From Kitagawia praeruptora (lineage: Eukaryota > Streptophyta > Magnoliopsida > Apiales > Apiaceae): a stretch of 64,000 nucleotides of DNA. How positions within the stretch are numbered: position 1 is the stretch's first letter; every line of letters starts with the position of its first letter. The stretch lies in contig CM075344.1 of NCBI GenBank assembly GCA_037693485.1, forward strand, positions 77,371,501 through 77,435,500. The letters run 5' to 3'. The notes beneath the pieces are model-generated. The model was not told the origin of the DNA. It searched no databases and was given only the letters and a program-made list of their open reading frames with translations. The position numbers and the translations under genes were made by a program. Below, piece after piece: positions 20,974 through 31,377 of the stretch.

Positions 20974-23082
20974 TGATAAGTGCATAATTTTGCATATTTT
21001 TATTGCCTATTTATTGCTCGAATTCGTAATTTAATAAATTATTTTGTTGCATTTCAGGAAATTCGAGGAAAATAAAGAAATTACAAAATAAAGAAATTAA
21101 ATGCAAAGAATGAGAAAAGATGAAGAAAAAGTGCTAAAATAAAAGAAGAAGGAAAAAAGGAATTAGGAGCTTGGAGCAAATTGGAACATTTCAAACAAAC
21201 CCCAAAACCTTCTTCCGACTATATTCAACAGCTGCGTAATGATTTCAAAAAGCAAATGCAGGGAATTCAAAAAAAAGCAGTGCAGGGAATTCAAAAAGCT
21301 TCATGTAGGGAATCTTGAAAAATTAAGCAAGTGCAGCATGACTTGATTTCTTTTTCATATGTAAACAATTTTTACCTTCATATGTAAACTAGTTAACTAA
21401 TAAAGCCTATAAATAGAACCTCTTAGTTGGAAGATAACAACCTTAGTTTTTAGAATTAATTTTAGAATTAGTTTTAGAATACTCCTAAATTAATTGTTGT
21501 AATTTTTCTTTCTAGCTCTTGTAAACAGATTTTTATATAAGTAATTTTTATTTATATTCTGTTTTAATTTGTTTAAATTTCGTAGCATTCACCTCCTCCG
21601 TTACACAGACATCCAACCACAGCTTAGTTTTATTTTCTTGATTTCGTTTTCTTGTTTTTTGCAGACCTTCTTCACTCAATCTTTACTCAAATCCATCTCC
21701 CCTTGTTTATTTCTTTTCAAACAGAACCCATCCCCTGTCTCGATTTCTCTCCTTCGTCTCTCTCCCTAATCTCTCCCTCCCTCATCTATCCCTCTTAATC
21801 TCTCTAGCTCGAACCAGCCTCCTCCTTCGTCCCCGTTTTAATTCACCACCACGAACCCGCGTCTCTCCTCTTCCTCCCTTCTTCTCTTTCCCCCCGAACA
21901 AGACCCGACTCCCCTCTCCCCTGTTTTACTTCAAATTCTTGCTGCGTTTATAGTGATTTTCGTTTTTGCTGTTGGGTTTCTCGTTTTGCTTGTGAATCAT
22001 CGCTGAGTTTACAATTGAGCCGGTTTAGTGTTGTTTAATAGCAGTCTTGTTTAGTTAAGTTAGCCGAGTCCAATGGCCTGTAAAATTAGTGGTGTTGATG
22101 TATTGAGTTCGCCTGGTGTGTCTGGTATTCCGTTCTTGCTTTTGTTCGAATTTTGATGATGCATTGTTGTTGAATTCGTTGTTTGGTTTTTGCCGAGTTA
22201 TTGGCTCCAGGTTCACTGAGTTCGCGTTTCTGTTTTTCTGTTTATAGTCGAATTTTGTGAGTCGATTGGCCGAGTAGCTGCTAAGTTGTAATGTCCGAGT
22301 TTTTGTTTGTTTCACTGTTGAGTTTCTAGTTCATTGCTGCGAGTCAAGTTTTAGTTCGTTGTTGCCAAGTGTAATCGCGATTATTGTTCGTGTATGGTTG
22401 ACTGTTTTGTTCGGTTGGTGGCTGTGTTTCTCGATTTCTTGTTGTCGTCGATGGTCTGATGTAGTTACTGACTCGTTTATTCTCTACGTGTTGTTTGAAT
22501 TTCTGGGTTTTTGAATTGCGAAACGAATTTCTGCTAGGTTTGCACTGAGTTCGCTGCTGTCTGAGTAGTAATGTAGCCTTGTTCTTCAATTGAGTCGCTG
22601 GTTTTTGTATTCCGAGTTGTCACAGTTTTTGAATCGATTCTTAGTTTTGTTGCTAAGTCGAATGGCCTGTTTGTACCAGTCCGAGTTGTGTGTTTCTACT
22701 CTGCAGTTTCATTTCGTTCGCTACTGAAGTTTTCCGAGTGGTTTGGTTTGTTTTCGGCTAGCATTATTTGCAAATATGTCATGTCGCATTTTTCCAAAAA
22801 AAAAAAAAAAATCTATTGTAAATAAAATGTTTTTTTTTCTAATAAATTAGTTCAGTTTTAATTGATTTAAAATAATTCACTTTTAATTAATTAGTTTAAA
22901 ATAAAATTATCTTTTAGGAATTAACTAGTTAAAACCAAAATTCTCAAAAATCAAAATTGTTCTAATTCGATTAAATTAAATTTTAAGGATCGCGAAAATA
23001 ATAAGTCCCTGTGGATCGAATCTTAAATATTAAAACGATGATCGTGCGCTTGCGATTTAATTGTAACATTTTTAGCACATCA
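20974..23082 (+). repeat. Right LTR of the young Athila-derived element
   Basis: 2109 bp, matching 14519-16629. Noted differences: A for T in CTCGAATTCGTAATTTAAT, G for A in AAACAGAACCC, and 16 instead of 18 A residues near 22796. TATA word at 21408-21415. Confidence 0.93.
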
Positions 23083-23508
23083 ATGGGTTTGCATGCAATA
23101 CTACTACTTGTAATATTATTCTTCCACCAATACTTATTATTTAATCCTTAATTCGTATCGTATCTTAATTAATCTCTCGTAATAATATTTTGTCGCGTAG
23201 AGATTTCCCCTATAATTCCTTAAGTACTAATTGTGTAAATTCCTCGAATGTCCATAATTCCTTGTCATGATCCTTAATAAATCTTTTAACACTCTAATCA
23301 TTCCCAAATCCCAAATTTTATAAATCTCACTAACAATAAGACTCTTGCCTTCACAATTTCCCTTTTTATCTTACATAGTGAACAAAACAACACAGTTTCT
23401 CAGACAATCAATCTATTAATCAACAGGGATGACCAGAAAGGTTCCATATTGACATTGCCACAAGATATTAAATAAAATAAAATATTACCAAAAATTAGGG
23501 TTCTTACA

Positions 23509-23524
23509 GCCTCCCCTCCTTAAA
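23509..23524 (-). other. Tekay polypurine tract
   Basis: Minus-strand TTAAGGAGGGGAGGC directly before the LTR start TGTAAGAACC. It primes plus-strand DNA synthesis in this family. Confidence 0.75.
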
Positions 23525-23541
23525 AGGATTCCGTCCCGGAA

Positions 23542-24954
23542 TCAGGTTGAAAACAGTTGGGGGTGCTTTTCACGCATTGCGCTTTCTAGTTCCCATGTTG
23601 ATTCTTCGACATTCTGGTTCCTCCACAAGACCCTCACTAGTTTGACAACCTTGTTCCTCAGCACCTGTTCTTTTCTATCCATAATTTCTACGGGTTGCTC
23701 CACATATGTCAAGTCTGGTTGCAGATCCACTTGATCATGTTCTATCACATGTCGGAAGTCGGTATGATAGGGTCGTAGCATGGACACATGGAACACATTA
23801 TGTACTTGCTGTAAGCTCGGAGGTAAAGCCAATTCATAGGCTAACTTTCCAACTCATTTCAAGATCTCAAAAGGTCCAATAAATCTCGGGCTTAGTTTCC
23901 CTTTCTTACCAAATCTCATCAATCCCTTCCACGGTGATACTTTTAACATCACAAACTCTCCTACTTCATATTCTTTATCCTTGCGGGACTGGTCCGCATA
24001 CTTCTTCTGTCTGTCTTGGGCCGCTACCAGCCGTCCTCTTATGAGTTCGATAGTTTCTCTTGTCTGTTGGACCAGCTCAGGCCCTAAAATCTTCCGCTCT
24101 CCTACCTCTTCCCAACACAAGGGAGACCGACATCTTCGTCCGTACAAAGCTTCATATGGGGGCATGCCTATACTCGCATGGTAACTATTGTTGTAGGAAA
24201 ATTCGATCAACGGCAAGTGGTCGTCCCAACTTCCCTTGAAATCTATGGCACATACCCTCAACATGTCCTCGATGGTCTGGATGGTTCTCTCACTCTGTCC
24301 GTCTGTCTGGGGATGGTATGCAGTACTCATGTTTAACTTAGTCCCTACACAATCCTGAAAACTCCTCCAGAACCTGGAGTTGAACCTTGGGTCTCTATCT
24401 GATACAATGCTCACAGGAACCCCATGCCTAACCACAATCTCCTTTAAGTAGATATCCACCAGCTTGTCGACGGTGTATCTCTCGTTGATTGGAAGAAAAT
24501 GTGCTGACTTGGTCAATCTATCAATAATTACCCAAATGGCGTCATGATTAGTCTTGGTCCTTGGTAATCCGACCACAAAGTCCATCGCAATCTGTTCCCA
24601 CTTCCACTCGGGTATTTCTAAGGGTTGCAACAATCCACTGGGCCTCTGGTGTTCGGCCTTCACTCTTTGACATATCAAGCATTTACTTACCCACTCTGCT
24701 ACGTCCTTCTTCATATTTGGCCACCAATAATACTCTTTCAAATCCCTATACATCTTGGTGCCTCCAGGGTGAATCGAATACCTTGAACTATGAGCCTCTT
24801 GCAAAATCTCATCTTTTAATTCTTGAACGTTCGGGATCCATATCCTAGATGCGTACCTCATAATTCCATTCCCGTCCTTCTCACACCTAATTTCTTCGCC
24901 AGTAAAATTTTCTCCATCGAATTCTTTTCTTCTTCTATCTTCTTTTCCTGGCAT
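23542..24954 (-). pseudogene. Tekay integrase with C-terminal chromodomain
   Basis: Domain order: zinc-binding HHCC (HSSRYSIHPG ... CLICQRVKAEH), core with DFVVGLPRTK, SDRDPRFNSRFW and HPQTDGQSERTI giving the D,D,E triad, the GPFEIL C-terminal module, then a chromodomain (PVEIMDRKEQVLRNKVVKLV ... VLWRNQNVEESTWELES). The chromodomain would direct insertion to modified chromatin. An in-frame TGA at 23854 separates the integrase core from the chromodomain; the family usually has a coding residue there and CGA to TGA is the simplest change. The reading frame is also offset from the RT frame near 24.9 kb. Otherwise the catalytic residues are present. Confidence 0.85.
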
Positions 24955-27044
24955 AACTTAATCTTTTCCAATAGCGGTGGTTGGACTTTTATTTCCATTA
25001 GACTCTCTTGGCCAATTCCTGGTAACTCCACCTCAATCTCCAGCCTCTCGAGGTCCTTGATCAATTCGTCCACTGACGTTATCATCTTAAGCTTCTCCTT
25101 TCGGCTAAGTGCATCGGCCACTACGTTGGCCTTCCCTGGGTGATAATGAATCTCGCAATCATAATCCTTGATTAGCTCTAACCATCTCCTCTGCCTCATG
25201 TTTAACTCTTTCTGAGTGAATATGTACTTTAAGCTCTTGTGATCCGTGTAGATTTCACACTTTTCTCCGTAAAGGTAATGTCTCCAGATCTTCAAAGCGA
25301 AAACTATCGCTGCTAATTCCAAATCATGGGTGGGGTATCTTATCTCATATTCCTTAAGTTGTCTGGACGCATACGCAATCACTTTACCGTGCTGCATAAG
25401 CACGCACCCTAAACCTTTATGGGATGCATCGCTATAAATCACAAAATCTCCCTTATCATCGGGTAGGGCTAGTACTGGTGCTGTCACCAACCTCTTTTTC
25501 AACTCTTGAAAGCTCTCTTCACATTTCTCAGTCCACACAAACTTCTCGGTCTTGCGAGTTAGCCGGGTCAAAGGGGCTGCTATCTTGGCAAAGTCTTGGA
25601 CAAATCTCCTATAGTAGCCAGCCAATCCTATGAAACTTCTCACCTCTGTCGGAGTGGTTGGTCTCTCCCAATTTGATACAGCCTCTATTTTGGCTGGGTC
25701 CACTAGAATGCCTTGTTCACTAATCACATGCCCCAAAAACTGAACTTCCTTCAACCAAAATTCACACTTCGAGAACTTAGCGTACAACTTTTCTTCTCTT
25801 AATGCTCCCAATACAATCCTCAAGTGCTCTGCATGTTCCTCTTTTGTCTTGGAATAAATCAAGATGTCATCGATGAAGACTATAACACACTTGTCCAGAT
25901 ACTTCTTGAAGACTCGATTAATTAAGTCCATGAAAGATGCGGGTGCATTCGTTAACCCAAACGACATTACTAAAAACTCATAGTGTCCGTACCGGGTGCG
26001 AAAGGCCGTCTTTGGTATATCTTCTGGCTTGATCCTTAACTGGTGGTACCCGGTTCTCAGATCGATCTTGGAAAAATAAACCGCGTCCTTTAGTTGGTCG
26101 AACAGGTCATCTATTCTGGGCAAAGGATACTTATTCTTTATGGTCACCTTATTCAACTCCCTGTAGTCTATGCATAATCTCATACTGCCATCCTTCTTTT
26201 TCACGAATAGCACCGGGGCTCCCCACGGTGACACACTAGGTCTTATTATTCCTTTATCCAACAGTTCTTGCAATTGGGTGGCCAATTCTTTCATCTCCAC
26301 TGGGGCTAGCCTATATGGGGCTTTTGAAATTAGGGCCGTGCCCGGAACTAAATCTATAGCGAACTCGATGTCTCTATCAGGTGGTAGTCCTGGAAGATCA
26401 TCCGGAAATATGTCTGCGAACTCATTAACGACTGGGATTTCCTGTAGGTTTGGCGCCTCCTTCTTGGTATCCTTTACATAGGCTAAATAGGCTTCGCATC
26501 CTTTACGTAACAGCCTTTTAGCTTGAATCATAGTCAGGAACTTTTGGGTTTGTCGTTTTCCACTTAACACTACTTCCACATCCCCTGGCAGTCTTAAACT
26601 CACTTTCTTTTTCACACAATCAATCTGAGCTCCATGGGTTGTCAACCAATCCATACCTATTATTACATCAAACTCTCCTAATTTAAAAGGTATTAAATCC
26701 ACCCGAAAGTGTCGCCCTTCTATTTCTAGGTCACAACCTGGGCATACTTGGTTAACAGGAATAATTTCATGATTAGCTATCTCTACTTGCAGTCTGTCTC
26801 TTAGTGGTTCAGTCTTAAGGCCTAACTGACATACAAAATCTAGAGATATGAAAGACTTGGTAGCTCCCGAATCAAATAAAACATTCGCATTAACTGAGTT
26901 GAGTAGTAGGGTACCTGCGATCACATCCGTGTTCCTCACGGCATCTTGCACAGTCATGTTAAAAGTTCTTGCAGTAGGGGCCCTGTTAGAAGCAGTTCCA
27001 CTCACTCTTGATGCAGCTGGCCCAGAGGACATACATTCCCTCAT
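24858..27044 (-). CDS. Tekay protease, reverse transcriptase and RNase H
   Basis: An open frame of 728 codons. The aspartic protease has LFDSGATKSFIS near residue 58. The RT has SPWGAPVLFVKKKDGSMRL, LRTGYHQLRI, FGLTNAPASF and FIDDILIYS (YxDD-type box with F). RNase H has FVIYSDASHKGLGCVL, ELAAIVFALKIWRHYLYG and CEIYTDHKSLKYIF, followed by GKANVVADALSRK. All expected catalytic acids are visible. In this family gag and pol are normally a single frame, so the offsets at both ends (about 27.04 and 24.9 kb) look like decay. These domains copy the RNA genome into DNA in cytoplasmic particles. Confidence 0.9.
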   Translation of the reverse strand: MRECMSSGPAASRVSGTASNRAPTARTFNMTVQDAVRNTDVIAGTLLLNSVNANVLFDSGATKSFISLDFVCQLGLKTEPLRDRLQVEIANHEIIPVNQVCPGCDLEIEGRHFRVDLIPFKLGEFDVIIGMDWLTTHGAQIDCVKKKVSLRLPGDVEVVLSGKRQTQKFLTMIQAKRLLRKGCEAYLAYVKDTKKEAPNLQEIPVVNEFADIFPDDLPGLPPDRDIEFAIDLVPGTALISKAPYRLAPVEMKELATQLQELLDKGIIRPSVSPWGAPVLFVKKKDGSMRLCIDYRELNKVTIKNKYPLPRIDDLFDQLKDAVYFSKIDLRTGYHQLRIKPEDIPKTAFRTRYGHYEFLVMSFGLTNAPASFMDLINRVFKKYLDKCVIVFIDDILIYSKTKEEHAEHLRIVLGALREEKLYAKFSKCEFWLKEVQFLGHVISEQGILVDPAKIEAVSNWERPTTPTEVRSFIGLAGYYRRFVQDFAKIAAPLTRLTRKTEKFVWTEKCEESFQELKKRLVTAPVLALPDDKGDFVIYSDASHKGLGCVLMQHGKVIAYASRQLKEYEIRYPTHDLELAAIVFALKIWRHYLYGEKCEIYTDHKSLKYIFTQKELNMRQRRWLELIKDYDCEIHYHPGKANVVADALSRKEKLKMITSVDELIKDLERLEIEVELPGIGQESLMEIKVQPPLLEKIKLCQEKKIEEEKNSMEKILLAKKLGVRRTGMEL

Positions 27045-28228
27045 TCGGTGCCCTGGTTTCCCACACTTGAAGCAATTACCTCCGGCACTGGTGTTTTACT
27101 AGTCCCTCGACAAGTGTTAGCATAATGTCCCGTCAGCCCACACTTGAAGCACTTCACATCTTGCAGGTTACACATGCCCGCATGTTTCTTTCCACATTTA
27201 TTGCATTCCGGGAGTGGGGCTCGGGGTGGGGTAGAGTACGATGATCCCTGTGGTCGGCCGCCCTGGCCCACGCTCCAACTTTCAGCTCTCTTGGTTCCAA
27301 AGTTTCCGCTGGGTTGGGACATTGTTCCTCGCTTAAATTTGCTCGGAAAGCTCCCTCCCGCAGAGTTTCCCTTTCGACTGTCAAACTTCCTCTTCTTTCC
27401 TTCCCTCTCCTTCTGCATCTGTTCACCTCCAGCCTCAACAATCGATGCTTTCTATACCAGGGTGGCATAGTCTGTCAGCTCAAGAACCGCCACACGATTC
27501 TGAATCCATTGCTTTAGCCCCAATTGAAACCTTCGGGCCCTCTTCACCTCAGAGTTCACATATTCCGGCACAAACCTTGACAGCTCAGTAAATCTTGCCT
27601 CATACTCGGCCACCGTCATGTTGCCTTGCTTTAGTTCCAAAAATTTCAGCTCCATTTGTGTTTCCATGAACCTAGGGAAATACTTTTCCAGGAACAACTC
27701 GCTAAACCTCTCCCAGGTCACCACACCTCTTCCCTCCAAATTCTTTTTAGCTTCCCACCAGTAGTTTGCCTCACCCTTCAGGAGATAGGTGGCGAAAACA
27801 GTTTTCTGCTCTTCAGCGACTCCTAGTATCTCAAAAGATTTTTCCATTTCTTTCAGCCAGGCTCTTTCCTCGACCGGGTCTGCAGTTCCCTTAAACTCCG
27901 GGGGTTTCAGGGATTTGAAATTCCGAAAGGCATTGGCATTCGCATTGTTGGGTGGTGGCTGAACCGGGGGACGGTCCAAGTTCTGCCTGAGTAGGTCCAT
28001 GAATCGCTCCATAGGGTCTCTCCTTGGGTTCTCCACCTCTAGGGTATCATCTTCAGCTTCCTCTTCATCATACTCAGAGTTATCAAACAAGTTATAGTCA
28101 CTACCTTCATCCTCGCTCAGGTTCTGATCCTCTCTCTCTCGGTTTTGGTGGCCTTCCGGCCTATGGTGGCTACCCTGGCCTTCAGAGTTGGCCGGGTGAG
28201 CTCGAGTGTTCATTCTTCTGGGTGGCAT
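27041..28228 (-). pseudogene. Tekay gag
   Basis: Start taken at Met 28228 (MPPRRMNTRAHP), preceded in frame by a non-typical extension. The capsid-like domain has FKGTADPVEERAWLKEMEKS, VFATYLLKGEANYWWEAKK and FLELKQGNMTVAEYEARFTE. A TAG at 27452 interrupts the frame just after DYATLV; CAG to TAG is the simplest origin. Beyond it the frame resumes with a basic region and zinc-binding CNKCGKKHAGMC and CFKCGLTGHYANTC, then shifts relative to the protease frame. It would form the particle core and bind RNA. Confidence 0.85.
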
Positions 28229-28984
28229 GATTCTGATAATAAGACAAAAATGGGTTAGGGTTTTCAATTTATTTGACCGTATTTAGAGAAGTCAGGAACG
28301 TATTGTTCCTCTTTGTACAGGGTTAAAATTTCGAAACTCGCAGTGCCCTTATAATGGCGATAAACTGTAAAACCTCTTTAGGGAAAGTCGTTACGTGGTT
28401 CGAAAACATTTGTAGGAATTTCCAAAATTTCAAAACTTCGTAATCTGTAGAAATATTTTTAGAATTTTAAATAAACTAAAACCGTTTTTTTTTTAAAGGT
28501 TTATTTTAGAAAAATTGTAGGAACATTTTGGAAAATGTAGAGAACAATTTGAAATCGCATATCGTAAATTTGAAATAGCAGGGTTGTATTTGTGGCTTGT
28601 AGCAGTTGTATAATCACAGTTGTATATCAAAACAGTAGAGCATGGCATTGGAAAGTAAAGCAGTTGAGACAATATCAAGGAAACTGAAACTAAATAAGTA
28701 CGGTACAAGGGTTGTCACAAAGTTTGGATGTTAGAGCCAAATACATAGTTCCGATGTCAAAGTCTAGCAAAAGTGGAACAAATATAAGTACATCATCCGA
28801 ATAGTCAGGGCCACACAAAAGTATGGCTACATCCGTACATACTATCCGAAGTCACATCTACATATCTGTAGGTCAGTCTACTCATCCACTGGTCAGAAAG
28901 GACGCCACTACACAAGTCAACTATCCCGCAAAATCGACACACTAATGTCATCTGAACCTAGGGGACTGAGCTATCAGTAACACA
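28229..28984 (-). other. Tekay leader, non-coding part
   Basis: No gene or known motif. No Met-tRNA-type primer-binding site could be found here or further right. Confidence 0.45.
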
Positions 28985-29698
28985 TCACGGGGCCGCACCG
29001 CGACGGAGCAAGGTCCTCACTCGGGCAAATGCACGACGCACAACACGCCTAACATCCCTAGCCTGGATCACTCCGCCCCCGCGGATCCCTAGTCCAAGAA
29101 CCCTCTCGCGACTCCTCCTCTCAATCCTGTGGAGTCGAGCTCTAGTCCTCCTAGCAACAGTAGTCCTCATCTCAGCCTGAATCCTCAGTAGCGCCTCGCG
29201 CTCCTCCACTAGGGCTCGCCTCACCTCATTAAGTCTGGCCTCGGCAGAAAGTAAGTCTCGGGTCATGAACTGCACGACATAGGCGCGCTCAGCGCCCGAC
29301 ACCGGGGTAGGTCCAGTGGTGGGGGTAGTATAACAGGGGCAGGAGCAGGTGCAGGGGTAGGGTCACGCTCCTCCTCACTAGAAGTATCCTCCTCGGAGTC
29401 ATCATCTGAAGAAGTGGGGCTCAATGACTGTGGAGAGGGTGGGGGTGACACAACACGGTCCTCACCGGATCGCACACTCTCCTCATCAGTGGCCACATGG
29501 GAGGGGGTAACAGGCTCAGGCTCAACAAAGGGCTCCTCCTCGGGATCCTCCTCCTCAGTGTCCTCTATCAGCTCAATCACAGGGTCGGTCTCAGAGTCAG
29601 CATCAGTATCCTCAACAGGGTCCTCAGTCTCTCTCAGTAGTGCCTCATCATGCTCCCTCTCATAGGCCTCAGGGTCTGGTATCTCCTCTAAGACGGCA
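28985..29698 (-). pseudogene. Tekay leader ORF: acidic region plus Arg-rich helix, frameshifted
   Basis: Upstream of gag on the same strand. The open frame extends left of a GTG at 29580 to about 29698 (EEIPDPEAYEREHDEALLRE). It continues with acidic repeats (IEDTEEEDPEEEPFVEPEP, SSDDDSEEDTSSEEERDP) and an Ala/Pro run. A shift of frame near 29300 leads into an Arg-rich, heptad-like helix (RDLLSAEARLNEVRRALVEE, LHRIERRSRERVLGLG). Extra ORFs between LTR and gag are known in some gypsy lineages; function is not established. The composition is strikingly acidic then basic. Confidence 0.5.
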
Positions 29699-29815
29699 CT
29701 AACGGCACTAATCGGCGCTAAACAGTGCTAATCGGCAATAATCTGTGCTTAAACGGCACTAATCTGTGCTAATCGGCACTAATCTGTGCTTTAACGGCAC
29801 TAATCTGAACTCGGT
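29699..29815. repeat. Short degenerate tandem repeat (CGGCACTAATCTGTGC-type)
   Basis: About eight imperfect words alternating CGGCACTAAT and CTGTGCTAAT. It lies at the boundary between the Tekay leader and the Retand-like array; ownership is unclear. Confidence 0.7.
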
Positions 29816-29829
29816 TTCCACTTTTCTTA

Positions 29830-30093
29830 ATTATCGAATCGAAAAAATAAAAACGAAATTTTGTAAACCCGACTCGAGGATCGATTGCAGTCTGCCGAAG
29901 CGCTCGTGGGGAGGCGGTCTGCCGGTTCGCCAGTCGACCGGTTCGACCATCGACCGGTTTTTTTTCTGTTCGGCCGTTTTTTTTTTTTTTGAAACGCATC
30001 AAAAAGCCCAGCTTGAGGATCGATTTCAGTCAGCCAACACTCATACGGAAAGCCGGTCGGCCGGTTCGCCAGTCGGCCGGTTATTTTATATAT

Positions 30094-30162
<69 letters not shown>

Positions 30163-30420
30163 GAACCCATACCGACGGTCGATGTCAGTCGGCCGGGGCT
30201 TCTCAAGAGGGGCCAGTCGGCCGGAAAGGTGATCGGATGGAGCAAGAACCCGTACCGGCGACTGATATCAATCGGCCAAAGCTTGCACGAGGGGGCGGTC
30301 GGCCGGTTACCCGGTCGGCTGGGACATCTCGTGCGGCCCGATCGGCTGCTTTGCGATCGACTAGGGCTCCTGGATTTTATTTTTGCATACCGACGTCGAT
30401 CATCAATATGGGATCTTAAC
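29830..30420. repeat. GC-rich GTCGGCCG array A with (TA)n microsatellite
   Basis: About four degenerate units opening with words such as CGAGGATCGATTGCAGTC (29873), GAGGATCGATTTCAGTC (30015) and GACGGTCGATGTCAGTC (30174), each containing several GGTCGGCCGGTT-type words. A TA run of about 74 bp occupies 30087-30160. The CpG-rich composition is unlike its neighbours. A related array is at 50249-50600. Confidence 0.8.
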
Positions 30421-30724
30421 ATCCATGTTGGCCATTCATGGCTCTATTTAAGGTTTTACTTTGTACCTTGATTCACATCACTAATCCAGTGTTTAGGACT
30501 AATCTCCCAATTAAGTTTTTCTCAAGCGTGCTTAGCTTCCTAAGTTCATCTGACTGCTCTAGTGGAATATTTTTCCGGATATTCACTTAAATTCTTCGCT
30601 TCTTTTCCAGAATTTCACGAATTATAATGATATTTTTTCCCCTTTTCCGTATATAATCGATACTTGACCTGCTAAGGCGAACCAATCTGTATTTCAACCT
30701 GAGATAACAGGTCACCTTTTTTCC
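30421..30724 (+). other. 5' flank of the antisense ORF of element A
   Basis: Non-coding, conserved with 50640-50950 upstream of the B copy (shared phrase GTTTAGGACTAATCTCCCAA). It is the candidate upstream promoter region for the antisense ORF. Confidence 0.55.
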
Positions 30725-30733
30725 TATAAAAGG
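30725..30733 (+). promoter_or_regulatory. TATA box for the antisense ORF of element A
   Basis: TATAAAAGG, 128 bases before the ATG at 30861 and followed by a C/T-rich leader typical of plant 5' UTRs. It is on the strand opposite to pol, so it would drive the extra ORF independently of the LTR. Confidence 0.5.
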
Positions 30734-30860
30734 AGGGGAACATCCTTCATTTCTCTTCACTTCTTCACTTCTCAAACTTTCTTAAGTTCTAAAGCTCTTG
30801 AGTTCTCTAGCTTTCAATCTTCTAAGTTCAAGCTTCAAGTTTCGATCTTCAAGATTCAAA

Positions 30861-31377
30861 ATGGCTGACAAGCACGCTGCTGCCCCCCAACTCTCCACGG
30901 AGGAGGCCTTTAGAAAAAGGAGCATGGCGCGAACAATGAAAGGTAAGCTAAAACTCATGCCTCCTAGATATATTGAACGTCGGTTTGAGTCTACGATAGA
31001 TTTGCTAAGCACTATGGGAGAATCATTCCCCAACAGCTCAAGCTTAGTTGCTTTTAATAGTCCTTCTAAATTAAGAAAGAAGGAAGTTGAGAAGATTAGG
31101 AGCACTTACGGCTTTCCAAGCATAATCAAAGTATGCCTTCCAAATCCAGGAGACAGAACCTGCAACTGGCACCCCGAAAGGATTTGCGTCATGAAAGGAG
31201 CATTGGAGGCGGGACTTAGGTTCCCTGTTCACACATTTATCATCAGGTTCTTAGCAAGACTTCAAGTCCATCCTTGCCAGCTATACCCCAATTCCTGGAG
31301 GTTCCTAATCATCTTCTTGTTAAGATGTCACGAGTTGGAAGTCCCTTGGAGTAAAACCATGTTTAGAAGCATCTTCG
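30861..31377 (+). pseudogene. Antisense extra ORF of element A, 5' part (gypsy 'transposase_28'-like)
   Basis: Start at Met 30861 (MADKHAAAPQLSTEEAFRK). The segment HPERICVMKGALEAGLRFPV, HTFIIRFLARLQVHPCQLYP and NSWRFLIIFLLRC matches the plant 'putative gypsy-type transposon' domain (EAGLRFP.HPFI...L....CQL.PN.WR). The frame is broken at SIF by the Athila insertion; it resumes at 43661 in the same frame when the insert and one TSD copy are left out. Despite the family name there is no evidence of transposase activity. The role is unknown; such ORFs lie antisense between pol and the 3' LTR in Tat elements. Confidence 0.72.

Larger units (their letters stand above)
14519..23082 (+). mobile_element. 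Young Athila-derived LTR element without enzymes
   Basis: A complete 8.56-kb element: TSD ATGGG on both sides (14514-14518 and 23083-23087), LTRs of 2111 and 2109 bp starting TGATAAGTGC and ending AGCACATCA, PBS TGGCGCCGCTGCCGGGGA two bases-plus after the left LTR, and a G-rich polypurine tract before the right LTR. I noticed only two substitutions and an A-tract length change (18 versus 16) between the LTRs, so the insertion is recent. The interior has one long ORF (501 codons) and a long 3' non-coding part related to that of the Athila at 31-44 kb. No protease, RT, RNase H or integrase is present, so it must rely on an autonomous partner. Confidence 0.92.
11448..23508 (-). repeat. Tekay 3' LTR, interrupted (about 3.5 kb without the insert)
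   Basis: On the minus strand it starts TGTAAGAACCCTAATTTTTG at 23508, directly after the polypurine tract, and ends ...GGGGGCGTCACA at 11448. The inserted element plus one copy of its 5-bp TSD (14519-23087) must be removed to restore it, leaving about 3.49 kb. Confidence 0.78.
11448..29700 (-). mobile_element. Tekay-clade chromovirus (Ty3/gypsy), 5'-truncated, with nested insertion
   Basis: The minus-strand order is leader ORF, gag with CCHC knuckle, protease, RT, RNase H, integrase with chromodomain, polypurine tract, 3' LTR. That order and the C-terminal chromodomain place it among chromoviruses. The 3' LTR (11448-23508) is split by a younger element at 14519-23082. No 5' LTR or primer-binding site was found to the right; the element stops near 29.7 kb against a Retand-like array. 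ACTAA at 11443-11447 could be a left target-site duplication but has no partner. Gag carries an in-frame TAG, integrase a TGA, and there are frameshifts near 24.9 and 27.04 kb, so the copy is inactive. Confidence 0.82.

Noticed and set aside
29766..30419. Plus-strand 217-codon ORF
   Set aside because: It reads through a TA microsatellite and GC-rich repeats; the IYIYIY run is not a protein signature.
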